Part shown: positions 26,773-35,858 of the stretch, in pieces
Numbering within the stretch: position 1 is the stretch's first letter
Layout: every line of letters starts with the position of its first letter
Notes under the pieces: model-generated
Databases searched by the model: none
The model's input: the letters and a program-made list of their open reading frames with translations, nothing else
Told to the model about the DNA's origin: nothing
Position numbers and translations under genes: made by a program
Source of the DNA: Streptomyces yangpuensis
GTDB lineage: Bacteria; Actinomycetota; Actinomycetes; Streptomycetales; Streptomycetaceae
Assembly: GCF_001005295.1 (NCBI RefSeq)
Contig: NZ_LBMK01000006.1
Coordinates: 165,191 to 211,091 of the forward strand
Direction of reading: 5' to 3'
DNA: 45,901 nt

Positions 26773-27137
26773 ATGAACGGAAATCCCCAGTACCACGGCA
26801 TCGCGCTGGCGGTAGGCACACTGCTCGTGCTCCCCCTGGGGCTGGCGATACTCAGGGGCTGGACGCCGCGTGGGCTGCGCGGACGGCGGCCGGCCGTCCG
26901 CCCCTACGCGTGGGCCTTCCTCTGCCTCTGCCTCTGCCTCTGCCTCTGCCTCTATGCCGTGATGCCACTGAACGCCGTCCCCCGCATGCTCGACGCCCCC
27001 TCGGGCGCCGTGATGGCCTGCACGGCGCCGGGAGAGGTTCTACTGGGCGAACGACCCTGTCCGGTCTACTGCGGTTCGTGCCGATGGGTCACTGGGCGAG
27101 ATGGCCTCGGCCGACGAGAGAAAGGGGTGCCAGGTGA
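26773..27137 (+). pseudogene. Small membrane protein with apparent frameshift
   Basis: The ATG at 26773 has GGAGAG six bases upstream and gives MNGNPQYHGIALAVGTLLVLPL, two clear membrane segments, then NAVPRMLDAPSGAVMACTA. In this frame no stop comes until deep inside the next gene. In the -1 frame the sequence continues as LSGLLRFVPM to a TGA at 27135-27137, which overlaps the GTG start of the channel (GTGA). The simplest reading is one gene of about 120 codons with a frameshift near 27010-27055. A sequencing error or a programmed shift cannot be excluded. The second helix holds a Leu-Cys run encoded by a CTCTGC repeat. Confidence 0.5.
26920..26955 (+). repeat. CTCTGC hexanucleotide tandem repeat
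   Basis: Five perfect copies of CTCTGC followed by CTCTAT, within the second membrane helix of the small membrane protein (Leu-Cys repeats). Copy-number change would lengthen or shorten the helix by two residues without shifting frame. Confidence 0.9.
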
Positions 27138-28009
27138 ACTGGCTGGCCAACATCGCGGGGGCGGCCCTGGTGCTGTTCGTCCTGCGGGATGTCTTCCACA
27201 CGCTGTGGCATCCGACGAGCCACGGTGGTCTGAGCAAGCTGGTCATGACGGGGCTGTGGCGGCTGTCCGCCTCCGTGACCTCGCGCCGTCGTGCGTCCGG
27301 CCTGGCCGGACCGATCGCGATGGTGGCCGTGGTGGCGCTGTGGTCGCTGACCGTGGTCGTGGGGTGGGCACTGATCTACTGGCCGCACATGCCGCAGGCG
27401 TTCACCTACACGGCCGGGCTGCTCCCCGCCGAGCACTCGTCGTTCACGGACGCTCTGTACATCTCCTTGGTCCACATCTCCACGCTCGGCCTCGGTGACA
27501 TCGCGCCCACCGCGGGATGGCTACGGATCCTCGCTCCACTGGAGGCCCTCGTCGGCTTCGTCCTGCTGACCGCGACGGTTTCCTGGACGCTCGGCATCTA
27601 CCCGGCGCTGGCCCGCCGCCGGGCAATGGCGCTCAGGCTCTCCCACCTTTCCCGCACCCATCCCACGGCGGAGCAGATCGACACGGACGCGGGGGCGGCG
27701 ATCCTCGACAGCCTGGCGGCCGGGATCTCGGTGCTCTCGGTCGACTTCATGCAGTACGCCGAGTCGTACTACTTCTACGACGGCGACGACCGCACCTCCC
27801 TGGCCCGCCACATCACCTACGTATGCACCCTGGCCGACCGGGCGGCTGGTGCCCGGCACCCCGATGTCAGGCTGTCAGCCGCCGTGCTGCGCGCCGCGCT
27901 TGAAGACCTCGCCGTCATCCTCGACCAGCGCTTCCTCCACACCCGGGGCACGCCGCAGCAGGTCTTCGAGGCCTTCGCAGAGGATCACGGACGCCACTCC
28001 GGTGCCTGA
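27134..28009 (+). CDS. Two-helix ion channel (Ion_trans_2 type), atypical filter
   Basis: Probable potassium-channel-like protein, 291 aa. N-terminal hydrophobic segments are at about 4-20, 58-80 and 130-150. A pore loop precedes HISTLGLGDIAP, which stands where potassium channels have T-V-G-Y-G-D. A cytoplasmic C-terminus of about 130 residues follows, mostly helical, without an RCK signature. The GTG start has AAAGGGG six bases upstream and overlaps the TGA of the small membrane gene. A longer start at 27101 is less likely. Because the filter Tyr is replaced by Leu, strict K+ selectivity is uncertain. It converges with the ATPase gene, with only 6 nt between stops. Confidence 0.85.
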   Translation: MNWLANIAGAALVLFVLRDVFHTLWHPTSHGGLSKLVMTGLWRLSASVTSRRRASGLAGPIAMVAVVALWSLTVVVGWALIYWPHMPQAFTYTAGLLPAEHSSFTDALYISLVHISTLGLGDIAPTAGWLRILAPLEALVGFVLLTATVSWTLGIYPALARRRAMALRLSHLSRTHPTAEQIDTDAGAAILDSLAAGISVLSVDFMQYAESYYFYDGDDRTSLARHITYVCTLADRAAGARHPDVRLSAAVLRAALEDLAVILDQRFLHTRGTPQQVFEAFAEDHGRHSGA

Positions 28010-28015
28010 CACCAC

Positions 28016-31000
28016 TCACTCCTCGCGGGCCGCGTGCCTGCCGTTCGGGCGGACGAGCAGGTGGCGGGGGTCTGTGGCGCGGGTGATGGCGCTCTCCACG
28101 GCAGCCACCCGGTCGGCGAGCAGGCCGAGGGCAGCCACCGCCCGGCTCAGGGGGTCCTCGCCGGAGCCGCCGAGGGCCTGGGTACGGATGTAGGAGGCGG
28201 TGATCTCGGCCCAGCGGGCCTTCTGGACGTCGGTGAGGGCGCCGCGGAGGGAGGCGAGCCTGAGGAGGTTGGCCTCGGCTCCGGTGGTGAGGGTCTGGGC
28301 CTCCGACGTGTAGTGATCGTCGATGAGCGCGGCCAGTTCCGCTTCGTTCATCGCCGGGGAGATGCGAGCCGCGATCTTGTTCATGTTCCGATAGGAGCCC
28401 TGGAGCCGGAAGGGCGGCTCGGTGCGGCTCGCGTCGGTCTGGGCCGCGGATGCGATGTAGGCGTCGTTGACCGCGAGGACGGTCCGCCGGGCGGTGAGCA
28501 GGTGGCGCAGGACGGCGAGGATCCGGTCCAGTTCGGCCGCGGCGTAGGGGTGGGTGAGCCGGTCGCGGCGGGCGGTGGGGTCGCCGGCGGCGAGGCGTAC
28601 GAGCAGCTCCAGGTCGGCTCGGTCCCGGGCGGCGAGCGGGGCGAGGACCGGGTTGGAGGTGAGGGCGTTCTCGACGAAGCTGAGGGCGAAGGCCTCCTCC
28701 TTTCCGGTCAGTACGTCGCCGAGGTTCCAGACGTCGGCGCGGTTGGCGAGCATGTCGGGGATGCGGAAGCGCTGTCCGGACTCGGTGTACGGGTTGCCTG
28801 CCATGCAGACGGCGAACCGCTTTCCGCGCAGGTCGCGCCCGCCGAGGGTGCGGGTCGCGTCGCACAGCGGGATGAACTTCTGGAGGAACTCCGGCGAGGT
28901 GTGCTGGATGTCGTCGAGGTAGAGCAGGACGTTGTTGCCGGCCGCGAGTGCGAAGGCGATCTTCGCCAGTTCGCGGCGGGCGGCCGCATCCGGAGCCTCG
29001 GCCGGGTCGAGGGAGGTGGTGTGGTGCCCGAGGGCCGGTCCGTCCACCTTGACCAGGAGCAGCCCGAGGCGCTCGGCGACGTACTCCACGAGCGTGGTCT
29101 TGCCGTAGCCGGGTGGTGACAGGAGCAGGAGCAAGCCGCTGCTGTCGGTGCGCTTGGCGTCCCCGGCCGCACCGAGCTGCTTGGCGAGGTTGTCACCGAT
29201 GAGGGGCAGGTAGACCTCGTCGACGAGCCGGTTGCGGACGAAGGAGGACATGACCCGGGGCCGGAACGCGTCGATGTCCAGCTGTGTGCGCATCGACGCG
29301 AGGAGGGTGCTGCGGCGCTGCTGGTAGGTGCGGAAGCCCGGGACGGCCTCGGCCGCGAAGTCGGTGGTGCGGGAGAGGAATTCGTCCAGCCGTAGGTTCA
29401 GGGAGCGCCCGGTGATCCGCGGATGGGTGCCGAGCAGCCCGGTGACGGTCGCCGTGGTTTCGCCGGTGACGTCGTAGCGCTCCAGGGAGGGGCACAGTTC
29501 GACGGCGGCGGCCTCGGCGATGTCGCCCGCGTCGATGTCCTCGCCGCAGGCCGCCGCGTAGGAGGTGAGCCAGCCCTCGACGAGGTGCCGGCGTACGGCC
29601 AGGTCGGGGAGAGCGGCCAGGTCCTGGTCGTACGGGGACGCTCCTACGCTGCGGTGGAACTTCTCGAGGAGGGTGCGGGCCGGGGCGGACACCGCGAATC
29701 CGGCGGGGCCGGAGACCAACTCCTCGAAGAGGTACTCGGCGGCGCGGCCGGGATCTGCCGCCCCGTCGGTGAACCGGCCAGCCTCAGACGCGAGTTCGGC
29801 CAGCAGTCCGTCGATGGCGGGGGCGAGCCCGAAGGTCTCGCGGGCCTTTGCCAGGGACACCGCCCGGCGAGTGAAGGTGTCACGGAAGCCCTCCGTCGTG
29901 GCGTGTGCCCAGAACAGAGTGGCCGCCGCTCGCTCGCGCGGTGGGTAGCGCAGCAGTCCGGCGCTCTCGCGGAGCCGCAGCAGCGCGCCCAGGATCGCGG
30001 TGGCGTCGTGGTCGTGGACTCCCCGCTCGTGGCCTTCGTCGTACGCCGCTTCGGCGGCCTGTCGTACGAGCGCGGGCAGGTCGGCGGCGCTGAGGGCATC
30101 GGCACCGTGCTCGGCCAGCAGCCGGGAGGCCAGGTACTCGGCTCGGTAGACCTGCGGGGACTCGGACGGCAGCCGGCGGTCCCAGTAGGGCCGGGTGGTG
30201 GCGAACTCCGGGTCGGTGACCGGGCTGCGGTAGTCGGTGCCGGTCAGGGCGAAGGCCAGGCCGTCCGGGTGCGGTACGAGGGTCAGCTCGGGCGCCTGGC
30301 GGGTGACGGCGAAGCGGTGGCGGCCCAGGCGGATCGTGTCGCCGCCGTCCGCGAACAGCTCGCCGCGGTCGCGCAGGGCCCGTCCGGCCTCTTGGCGGGC
30401 GGCCAGCAGGCGGCCCTCCAGTTCCTCCGCCCGGACCGGATCGCCGAGCCGGCGGAGCTCGTCGGCGGTGCGGCGGACCTTGGCCGCCATCGGGTCGGAG
30501 GCGAAGTAGGTGTTGACAGCATCCAGGCTCTCCAGCCCCGATGCCCGGCGGGTGACCGTCTCCAGGACCCGGCGCGCGGAGTCGGCGAGGGCTTCTGCGC
30601 GCCGGGCGCGGGCATCCCGGAGGGTCTGCTGGCGCGAGGAGAACGCGTCGTGGACCTCGGTCCGCTTCCCGGTGATCTCGGCGAGGAATCCGTCGTGCTC
30701 GGCGAAGCGCGACTCCATGTTCTCCAGTTGGAGCAGCAGCCGGGCGAGCTGGGCCTCGCAGTCCTCGGGGGTGGCGGCTGCGGCCAGGGCGCCGGTGACG
30801 GCCTGGCCCAGGAGCGCGAACTCGGCCGCGAACGCGGCCCGGCCTTCCCGGTCGAGGAGTTCTCGGCGGCGGGCGGCGAGTGTGGCGCGGGCCCGGTTCA
30901 CGGACCCGAGGACCTCGGCGATCCGCTCCAGGATGGTGGTGCGTACGGTCGCGTCAGCGATGTCCAGGCCTGCGATGATCTCGACGAGGCTCTGGAGGCC

Positions 31001-32929
31001 GAAGGTCCGCTCGTCCAGCCGCTCCTCGACGGGGGCGGCCGCGACGACGGTGGTGATGGCCTCGGCGTCGGCGGTGAGCTGTGCCGCCTCGGCGTGGTAG
31101 GCGGCGAAGGCGTCCTCGCGGTGCAGGAAGGCGACGGCACGCTGGGCCGCGGAGGTGATGTCGCCCTCCACGTTCGCGGCCAGGGCCTCGATGCCGTCGG
31201 TGTCCGCGTACCGCATCTCCTGGAGAGTGACCACATGCCCCTGCGCCCGGCGCAGTTCGGTGATGCGGTCGATCCACTCCTCGGCGGTGGCCGGGGCCTC
31301 GCCGCGGATGCGGCGGACCAGCCGGGCGATCGACTGGGCGGATTCGGCCAGGGCGTCGGCAGCCTGCCGGGTGAGGTTCTGGACGCTCTCGAATTCCTCC
31401 AGCACCTGCGCGGCGGTCGACCGGACCTCGTCCAGCGGCCCGTGCAGATCTCCGGTCTCGGCGTCGCCGAGCCAGGGGAACCGGTCGGCGGCCCGGATGC
31501 AGGCGGCGAGCAGCGTCTCGTACACCGCCCCTGAGGGCACGGCTGCGGTCTCTGTGGCCTGCCTGGCGATGGACAGGCAGTCGGCGATGCCCCTGACCAG
31601 GTCGGCGTTGCCGATGCGGGCGAGCGGGCCGTTCGAAGAGGAGGACTCGTGGGTGTCGGAGGTGTAGGGGGTGCGCCAGATCTGCACGGGGTGCATACGG
31701 GCCGGCTCGGCGGCCTCGGCGCGCAGGACGACGAGGGTGCCGTCGTCGAACAGGGCGTGGCCGTGGCAGGAGATGGGGGCGGCGACCTCCTTGCGGATCA
31801 GGTTGTAGGAGAGCAGCAGGCCGCGTCCCTGGGCGCGGGCGTGGAAGGTGAACAGGAGGTCCTCTCCGTTGGGAGAGCGCACGGCCTTCTCGAATTCCAG
31901 GTCCGTCGTGTCCGTGCTGCCGGGGTCGAAGGTTTTGACGGTGCCCGAGGCGAGGCAGTAGCCGCCGGGGAAGACGATGCCCTCGTCGTCAGGCAGCCGG
32001 CGGCAGGACTGTCCGATGCCGTCGAGGCGGACGACGGTGTTCGTGACGGTGTTGAAGACCAGGTGGCGCCTGGTCTCCTCCTTGTAGGGGCGGATCCGGA
32101 GCAGGATCAGGCCGCCCACGGTGGCGTAGGCGACCTCGGCGTCGGCGAGGGACTGCAGCGGCTCGTCGACCGGCTCGCGGTGGATGCCCTCGCCGGTCTC
32201 GGTGTCGCTGTCGGTCTTGACGGTGAGCGCGCCGCCGACCGTGGAGACGAAGAGCCGCCCCTCGATGGAGGTGTGGGGGTGGCGGCCCAGGACGTGGTCG
32301 TCCCGGGTGGTCTCGCGCCACTCGACGTCGTGGGCGGGCGGGAAGACGTGGTCGCGCTCGCCCTGGGCGTCCAGGAACCGGGCCTCGCCGGCAGAGGTGA
32401 GGGACCAGCGCAGGACGCGGATGTCCTCGGCCTGCTCTCCGGTCTGGAAGACGGCCAGCAGCTTGCCGTCGATGTGGCGGAGCTGGAGCAGGCGCGCGCC
32501 CTGGTAGTAGCGGTGCAGTGCCCCGAACTCGCGGACGAAGCCGGGGTCGTCGAGGAGGCCCGGCACCGCGCCGTCGGGGAGCGGATTCAGATCGCGGTCG
32601 TACAGGGCGAGGACGTCCCCCACGTGCATCTCGCGGCCCTGGCCGGTGGCGCCGTTGAAACCGAAGAGCAGCACGTCCCCGACGGCGACGATGTCGCGGG
32701 GTACGCGGCTGTGCTCGGTGCGGATGCGCTCGGAACCCGAGAGCGTGAGCCCGGCTCCGCCGAACTCTGCGACCCGGGCGGTGTTGAGGGCCTCCGCGCG
32801 CCGGGCCAGCTCGCCGGCCTGCGCCGCCAGCCGGTCGCGCAGCACCTCGTACGTCCCCGCGTCCAACCCCGTCGTCATCTGCTCCAGCTCCCTCGTGTAC
32901 CAGGTGGTGTGCGGTTGCGGAGCCGCCAT
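28016..32929 (-). CDS. Giant AAA ATPase with propeller-like N-terminus ('DNA repair ATPase' family)
   Basis: A 1637-residue protein of the family annotated as DNA repair ATPase (DUF3686-like). Residues about 70-480 form a beta-rich, propeller-like region (VGDVLLFGFNG, GGLILLRIRP). About 480-900 is helical and coiled coil. A C-terminal AAA+ module has Walker A SPPGYGKTT near 1271-1279 and Walker B VLLYLDDIQH. The sequence AGNPYTESGQRFRIPDMLANRAD resembles sensor/arginine-finger regions. The annotated start sits inside a perfect hairpin; an alternative ATG at 32878 (MTTGLDAGTYEVL) has GGAG at better spacing. It is the third gene after the YqiJ-like and flotillin genes. The biological role is not established, and the name should not be taken as evidence of DNA repair. 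Confidence 0.88.
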   Translation of the reverse strand: MAAPQPHTTWYTRELEQMTTGLDAGTYEVLRDRLAAQAGELARRAEALNTARVAEFGGAGLTLSGSERIRTEHSRVPRDIVAVGDVLLFGFNGATGQGREMHVGDVLALYDRDLNPLPDGAVPGLLDDPGFVREFGALHRYYQGARLLQLRHIDGKLLAVFQTGEQAEDIRVLRWSLTSAGEARFLDAQGERDHVFPPAHDVEWRETTRDDHVLGRHPHTSIEGRLFVSTVGGALTVKTDSDTETGEGIHREPVDEPLQSLADAEVAYATVGGLILLRIRPYKEETRRHLVFNTVTNTVVRLDGIGQSCRRLPDDEGIVFPGGYCLASGTVKTFDPGSTDTTDLEFEKAVRSPNGEDLLFTFHARAQGRGLLLSYNLIRKEVAAPISCHGHALFDDGTLVVLRAEAAEPARMHPVQIWRTPYTSDTHESSSSNGPLARIGNADLVRGIADCLSIARQATETAAVPSGAVYETLLAACIRAADRFPWLGDAETGDLHGPLDEVRSTAAQVLEEFESVQNLTRQAADALAESAQSIARLVRRIRGEAPATAEEWIDRITELRRAQGHVVTLQEMRYADTDGIEALAANVEGDITSAAQRAVAFLHREDAFAAYHAEAAQLTADAEAITTVVAAAPVEERLDERTFGLQSLVEIIAGLDIADATVRTTILERIAEVLGSVNRARATLAARRRELLDREGRAAFAAEFALLGQAVTGALAAAATPEDCEAQLARLLLQLENMESRFAEHDGFLAEITGKRTEVHDAFSSRQQTLRDARARRAEALADSARRVLETVTRRASGLESLDAVNTYFASDPMAAKVRRTADELRRLGDPVRAEELEGRLLAARQEAGRALRDRGELFADGGDTIRLGRHRFAVTRQAPELTLVPHPDGLAFALTGTDYRSPVTDPEFATTRPYWDRRLPSESPQVYRAEYLASRLLAEHGADALSAADLPALVRQAAEAAYDEGHERGVHDHDATAILGALLRLRESAGLLRYPPRERAAATLFWAHATTEGFRDTFTRRAVSLAKARETFGLAPAIDGLLAELASEAGRFTDGAADPGRAAEYLFEELVSGPAGFAVSAPARTLLEKFHRSVGASPYDQDLAALPDLAVRRHLVEGWLTSYAAACGEDIDAGDIAEAAAVELCPSLERYDVTGETTATVTGLLGTHPRITGRSLNLRLDEFLSRTTDFAAEAVPGFRTYQQRRSTLLASMRTQLDIDAFRPRVMSSFVRNRLVDEVYLPLIGDNLAKQLGAAGDAKRTDSSGLLLLLSPPGYGKTTLVEYVAERLGLLLVKVDGPALGHHTTSLDPAEAPDAAARRELAKIAFALAAGNNVLLYLDDIQHTSPEFLQKFIPLCDATRTLGGRDLRGKRFAVCMAGNPYTESGQRFRIPDMLANRADVWNLGDVLTGKEEAFALSFVENALTSNPVLAPLAARDRADLELLVRLAAGDPTARRDRLTHPYAAAELDRILAVLRHLLTARRTVLAVNDAYIASAAQTDASRTEPPFRLQGSYRNMNKIAARISPAMNEAELAALIDDHYTSEAQTLTTGAEANLLRLASLRGALTDVQKARWAEITASYIRTQALGGSGEDPLSRAVAALGLLADRVAAVESAITRATDPRHLLVRPNGRHAAREE

Positions 32930-32953
32930 CCCCTCCTCGGCGGCTCCGCAACC
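32913..32953 (-). promoter_or_regulatory. Perfect 15-bp hairpin with Shine-Dalgarno in the loop, at the ATPase start
   Basis: In the mRNA the arms are GGTTGCGGAGCCGCC and GGCGGCTCCGCAACC, with an 11-nt loop reading GAGGAGGGGAT. The loop carries the only strong ribosome-binding sequence, and the ATG straddles loop and stem. A second hairpin at 32957-32977 overlaps the flotillin stop. It could be an intercistronic terminator or attenuator, or a translational switch. Confidence 0.8.
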
Positions 32954-32975
32954 TTTGACCGCACCCCCGTGGCGG

Positions 32976-35036
32976 TCAGTTCTTGGCGGCGCCGTTGAGG
33001 ACGGCGCCCTTGGGCCCGGCGAGTTGGCTCACCGGAAGGTCTGCCAGGCCGAGCTGGCGGGCCTTGGCCATCAGCTCGTCCAGCTGTCCCGATCCGGCCG
33101 GCATGAGCTTCATCAGCAGGGCCGAGACGGTCAGGTTCTGCACGTCGGACGTGGACACCGAGCCCAGGACCGTAGTGAGGTCGTCGGTGAAGGAGGCGGA
33201 GCCGTCCAGCCAGGGTCCGGCCAGGGTCTGGGCGGTCTGCGAGTTGTCCATGAACCCGTCCACGGCACGGCCCATCGACATCGCCCCGACGATCCGGTCG
33301 AAGAACGCCGACTCGCCGCCGATGATGCTGATGTCGGCGCTTTCCAGGCCCGTCGCCAGCACCGTGGCCTGCGCCTCGGCGACCTGCCGCTGCATGTCCA
33401 GCCCGGCGAGCCGGATCTCCTTCTCCGCCTCCAGCCGCAGCCGGTACTCCTCGTGGACGCGCGAGGCCTCGTCCAGCGCGGCCATCGCCGCCGCCTTCTC
33501 GGTCAGGCCCTCAGCCTCCGCCTTCAGCTTCTCGCCGATCGCGGTCGCCTCGGCGAGCGCCATCTCGCGGGCACCGTCGGCCTCCGCCTTCAGCCGGGCC
33601 GCCGTCGCCCCTGCCTCGGCCAAGCCGGCCTTCTCGATCGCGCCCGCCTCCTTCTCCCGTACGGCGACCGCGGCCAGGCCCTCGGCGGCAGCCTCGGCCT
33701 GGATGCCCTCGGCGAGGCGGATCTTGGCACGGGCGTCGAGGTCGGCGGTCTTGTTGCGGGCCTCGGCCAAGGTGAGCTCCTCGGCCGCCCGGTGCACGGC
33801 CGCTTGCTCGGCCGCCTCGGCCGCCTTGATGTCCTTGACCAGCTTCTCCTGCGCCTGCGCCTCGGCGGCGATGACGACGGCCTGCCGCTCCCGCTCGGCC
33901 TCCTCCACCGTCCGCAGCCGCTTGATGGACTCCTCCTGCTCGGCGACCGTACGGTCCACCGCGATCCGCTCCCGCACGACCTCGGCGATGTCCCGCTTCT
34001 CGGTCTCGACCTCCTTGTCGGCGGCGATCCGGGTCAGGGCGGTCTCCCGCTCCCGGGCGATGACCTCCAGCAGGCGGTCCTTCTCGATCCGCTCGTTCTC
34101 GACGGCGATGACCCGCTCGCGGTTCTTCTGCGCGACGGCCACCTCACGCGCCTGGTTCTCCCGCTGGATGCCCAGCTGCTCCTCCGTCTTGAGGAAGGCG
34201 CTCTGCGCCCGCAGCCGCTCCTCCTCCACCACCCGCGCGGTCTCCGCTTCCTCCCGCGCCCGCACCGTCTCGATCTCGCGGCGCTGCTTGATCTCCGCGT
34301 CCGCCTGCCGGCGCTCCAGCTCCAGGATGGCCTCGCGGGCATCGACGTTCTGCCGGGTGAGCTCCTTCTGCTCGTGCTGGCGGAACTCGTTGGTGCGCAC
34401 GCTCTCGACCGCCGTCAGCTCCGTGATCTTCCGGATGCCCTGGGCGTCCAGGATGTTGCCGGCGTCCAGCTGGGAGAGCGGTGTCTGCTCCAGGTAGTCG
34501 ATCGCCGCGTCCTCCAGGCTGTAGCCGTTCAGATCGGTACCGATGACGTTGATGATCCGGTCCCGCAGCTCGTCGCGCATCGTGTAGAGGTCGGTGAAGT
34601 CGAGCTGCTTGCCGACCGTCTTGAGCGCCTCCGAGAACTTGGCGTTGAACAGCTCCTGCAAGGTCTCCTTGTCCGAAGCCCGCTGAGTGCCGATGGCCTG
34701 GGCGACCTTGATGACGTCCTCGACGGTCTTGTTGACGCGGACGAAGAACGAGATACGGATGTCGGCGCGGATGTTGTCCTTGCAGATCAGACCGTCGCGG
34801 CCGGTCCGGGAGATCTCGATGGTCTTCACCGAGATGTCCATGACCTCGGCCTTGTGCAGCACGGGCAGGACGACCTGCCCGGTGAAGGTCACATCGACCT
34901 TCCGCATCTTCGAGACGATCAGCGCCTTGCCCTGCTCGACCTTACGGAACAGCCGGGTCAGCACGAGCAGGGTGGCGACGACGAGAACGAGTACGACGAT
35001 GACGAGCACGGCAAAGCCCGCCGAGATGGCATCCAT
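32976..35036 (-). CDS. Flotillin-like SPFH protein (YqiK family)
   Basis: Membrane-scaffold protein, 686 aa. One N-terminal membrane helix (about residues 8-28) is followed by an SPFH/band-7 domain to about 200 (VEQGKALIVSKMRKVDVTF, DNIRADIRISFFVRVNKT). About 330 residues of charged, Ala/Glu-rich coiled coil of flotillin type come next, then a Gly/Leu-rich C-terminal oligomerisation region with ESADISIIGGESAFFDRIVG. It lies 62 nt after the YqiJ-like gene and 46 nt before the giant ATPase. In E. coli the homologues yqiJ and yqiK are also paired. Flotillins organise membrane microdomains; the partner ATPase may act there. Confidence 0.94.
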   Translation of the reverse strand: MDAISAGFAVLVIVVLVLVVATLLVLTRLFRKVEQGKALIVSKMRKVDVTFTGQVVLPVLHKAEVMDISVKTIEISRTGRDGLICKDNIRADIRISFFVRVNKTVEDVIKVAQAIGTQRASDKETLQELFNAKFSEALKTVGKQLDFTDLYTMRDELRDRIINVIGTDLNGYSLEDAAIDYLEQTPLSQLDAGNILDAQGIRKITELTAVESVRTNEFRQHEQKELTRQNVDAREAILELERRQADAEIKQRREIETVRAREEAETARVVEEERLRAQSAFLKTEEQLGIQRENQAREVAVAQKNRERVIAVENERIEKDRLLEVIARERETALTRIAADKEVETEKRDIAEVVRERIAVDRTVAEQEESIKRLRTVEEAERERQAVVIAAEAQAQEKLVKDIKAAEAAEQAAVHRAAEELTLAEARNKTADLDARAKIRLAEGIQAEAAAEGLAAVAVREKEAGAIEKAGLAEAGATAARLKAEADGAREMALAEATAIGEKLKAEAEGLTEKAAAMAALDEASRVHEEYRLRLEAEKEIRLAGLDMQRQVAEAQATVLATGLESADISIIGGESAFFDRIVGAMSMGRAVDGFMDNSQTAQTLAGPWLDGSASFTDDLTTVLGSVSTSDVQNLTVSALLMKLMPAGSGQLDELMAKARQLGLADLPVSQLAGPKGAVLNGAAKN

Positions 35037-35098
35037 GAGAAATCCCCACGTGAGGAGTCGGGGCTGAGAGCCCGCGAAGGACTGAGGGAGGCGGCGGA

Positions 35099-35704
35099 TC
35101 AGCCGCGCGGGTCGAGCGCCTGGTCGAAAGGCGCGACCCAGAAGAACTCGCCGGCGTCGTCGTACGCGTAGAGCAGCGCGGTGCTGCCGAGCACGAGCGG
35201 ATCCCTGCCGTGCTGGCGGACCTGGACGATCGCGGTGGCGCCGTCCGCAGCCGTGACCTCGGCCTGACCGAAGCCCGCGTCCACCCGCCCCGTGCGGATG
35301 ACGCAGGTCAGACCGACGAAGTCGAGCCGGGACGGCCCGGGTTCATCAGGAAAGAGCTTGGCCAGGGGCCGTACGAGGCGTCGCGTCACGAGCCATGACA
35401 GGCACATCGAGGCGAACAGCACGGCGGCGCCGAGGAAATGGACCAGTGCACCGGGCCATCCCGTACGGGCAAGAAGCAGGGAGCCGGTGAGGCTGGTGAA
35501 CCAGGCCAGGCTGATCAGCAGCGAGGCCGACACCGTGACGGGCACCCCACCGATACCCAGAGCACCGCTGCCGGCATCAGCACCGACGCCATCGTGATCC
35601 GCGGCCCCGCACAGCACGAGCACCCAGAACCCGAGGACAACGACCAGGGCCGCTGTAAACAGCACGGTGGGGAAACCCAGAGCGGCTCTCATGAACTCGT
35701 CCAC
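35099..35704 (-). CDS. YqiJ/NfeD-like membrane protein with OB-fold
   Basis: Membrane partner of the flotillin, 201 aa. Three hydrophobic segments are visible (ALGFPTVLFTAALVVVLGFW, SLLISLAWFTSLTGSLLL, HFLGAAVLFASMCLSWLV). A C-terminal beta-barrel of OB type follows (LDFVGLTCVIRTGRV, GFGQAEVTAADGATAIVQVR). I chose the GTG at 35704 because a long AGGGAGGGGGAGG tract lies just before it; the ATG at 35692 is possible, and upstream extension to 35794 is low-complexity. It is the first gene of the flotillin operon. Confidence 0.88.
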   Translation of the reverse strand: MDEFMRAALGFPTVLFTAALVVVLGFWVLVLCGAADHDGVGADAGSGALGIGGVPVTVSASLLISLAWFTSLTGSLLLARTGWPGALVHFLGAAVLFASMCLSWLVTRRLVRPLAKLFPDEPGPSRLDFVGLTCVIRTGRVDAGFGQAEVTAADGATAIVQVRQHGRDPLVLGSTALLYAYDDAGEFFWVAPFDQALDPRG

Positions 35705-35794
35705 GCCTCCCCCTCCCTTCCGACACCTGGCATCAGGTGCGTGGGCCGTCGCGGCCTCGGCCCCATCCTGCCCCGCCGCGTCCCCATCGCACAT

Positions 35795-35809
35795 TGCCGG
35801 TCACCGGCA
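35795..35809. promoter_or_regulatory. Inverted repeat site B, TGCCGG-N3-CCGGCA
   Basis: TGCCGGTCACCGGCA is a perfect odd palindrome between the divergent flotillin operon and monooxygenase gene. It shares CACAT upstream with site A and CCGGCAGT(C/T)TTTACG downstream with site C. Confidence 0.65.
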
Positions 35810-35858
35810 GTCTTTACGCCCCTTTGACGCCGCACGGATACCAACCGCGGGGGTTGAT

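Noticed and set aside
26920..26955. CRISPR-like repeats
   Set aside because: A 6-bp tandem repeat without spacers; it is a microsatellite within a coding helix.
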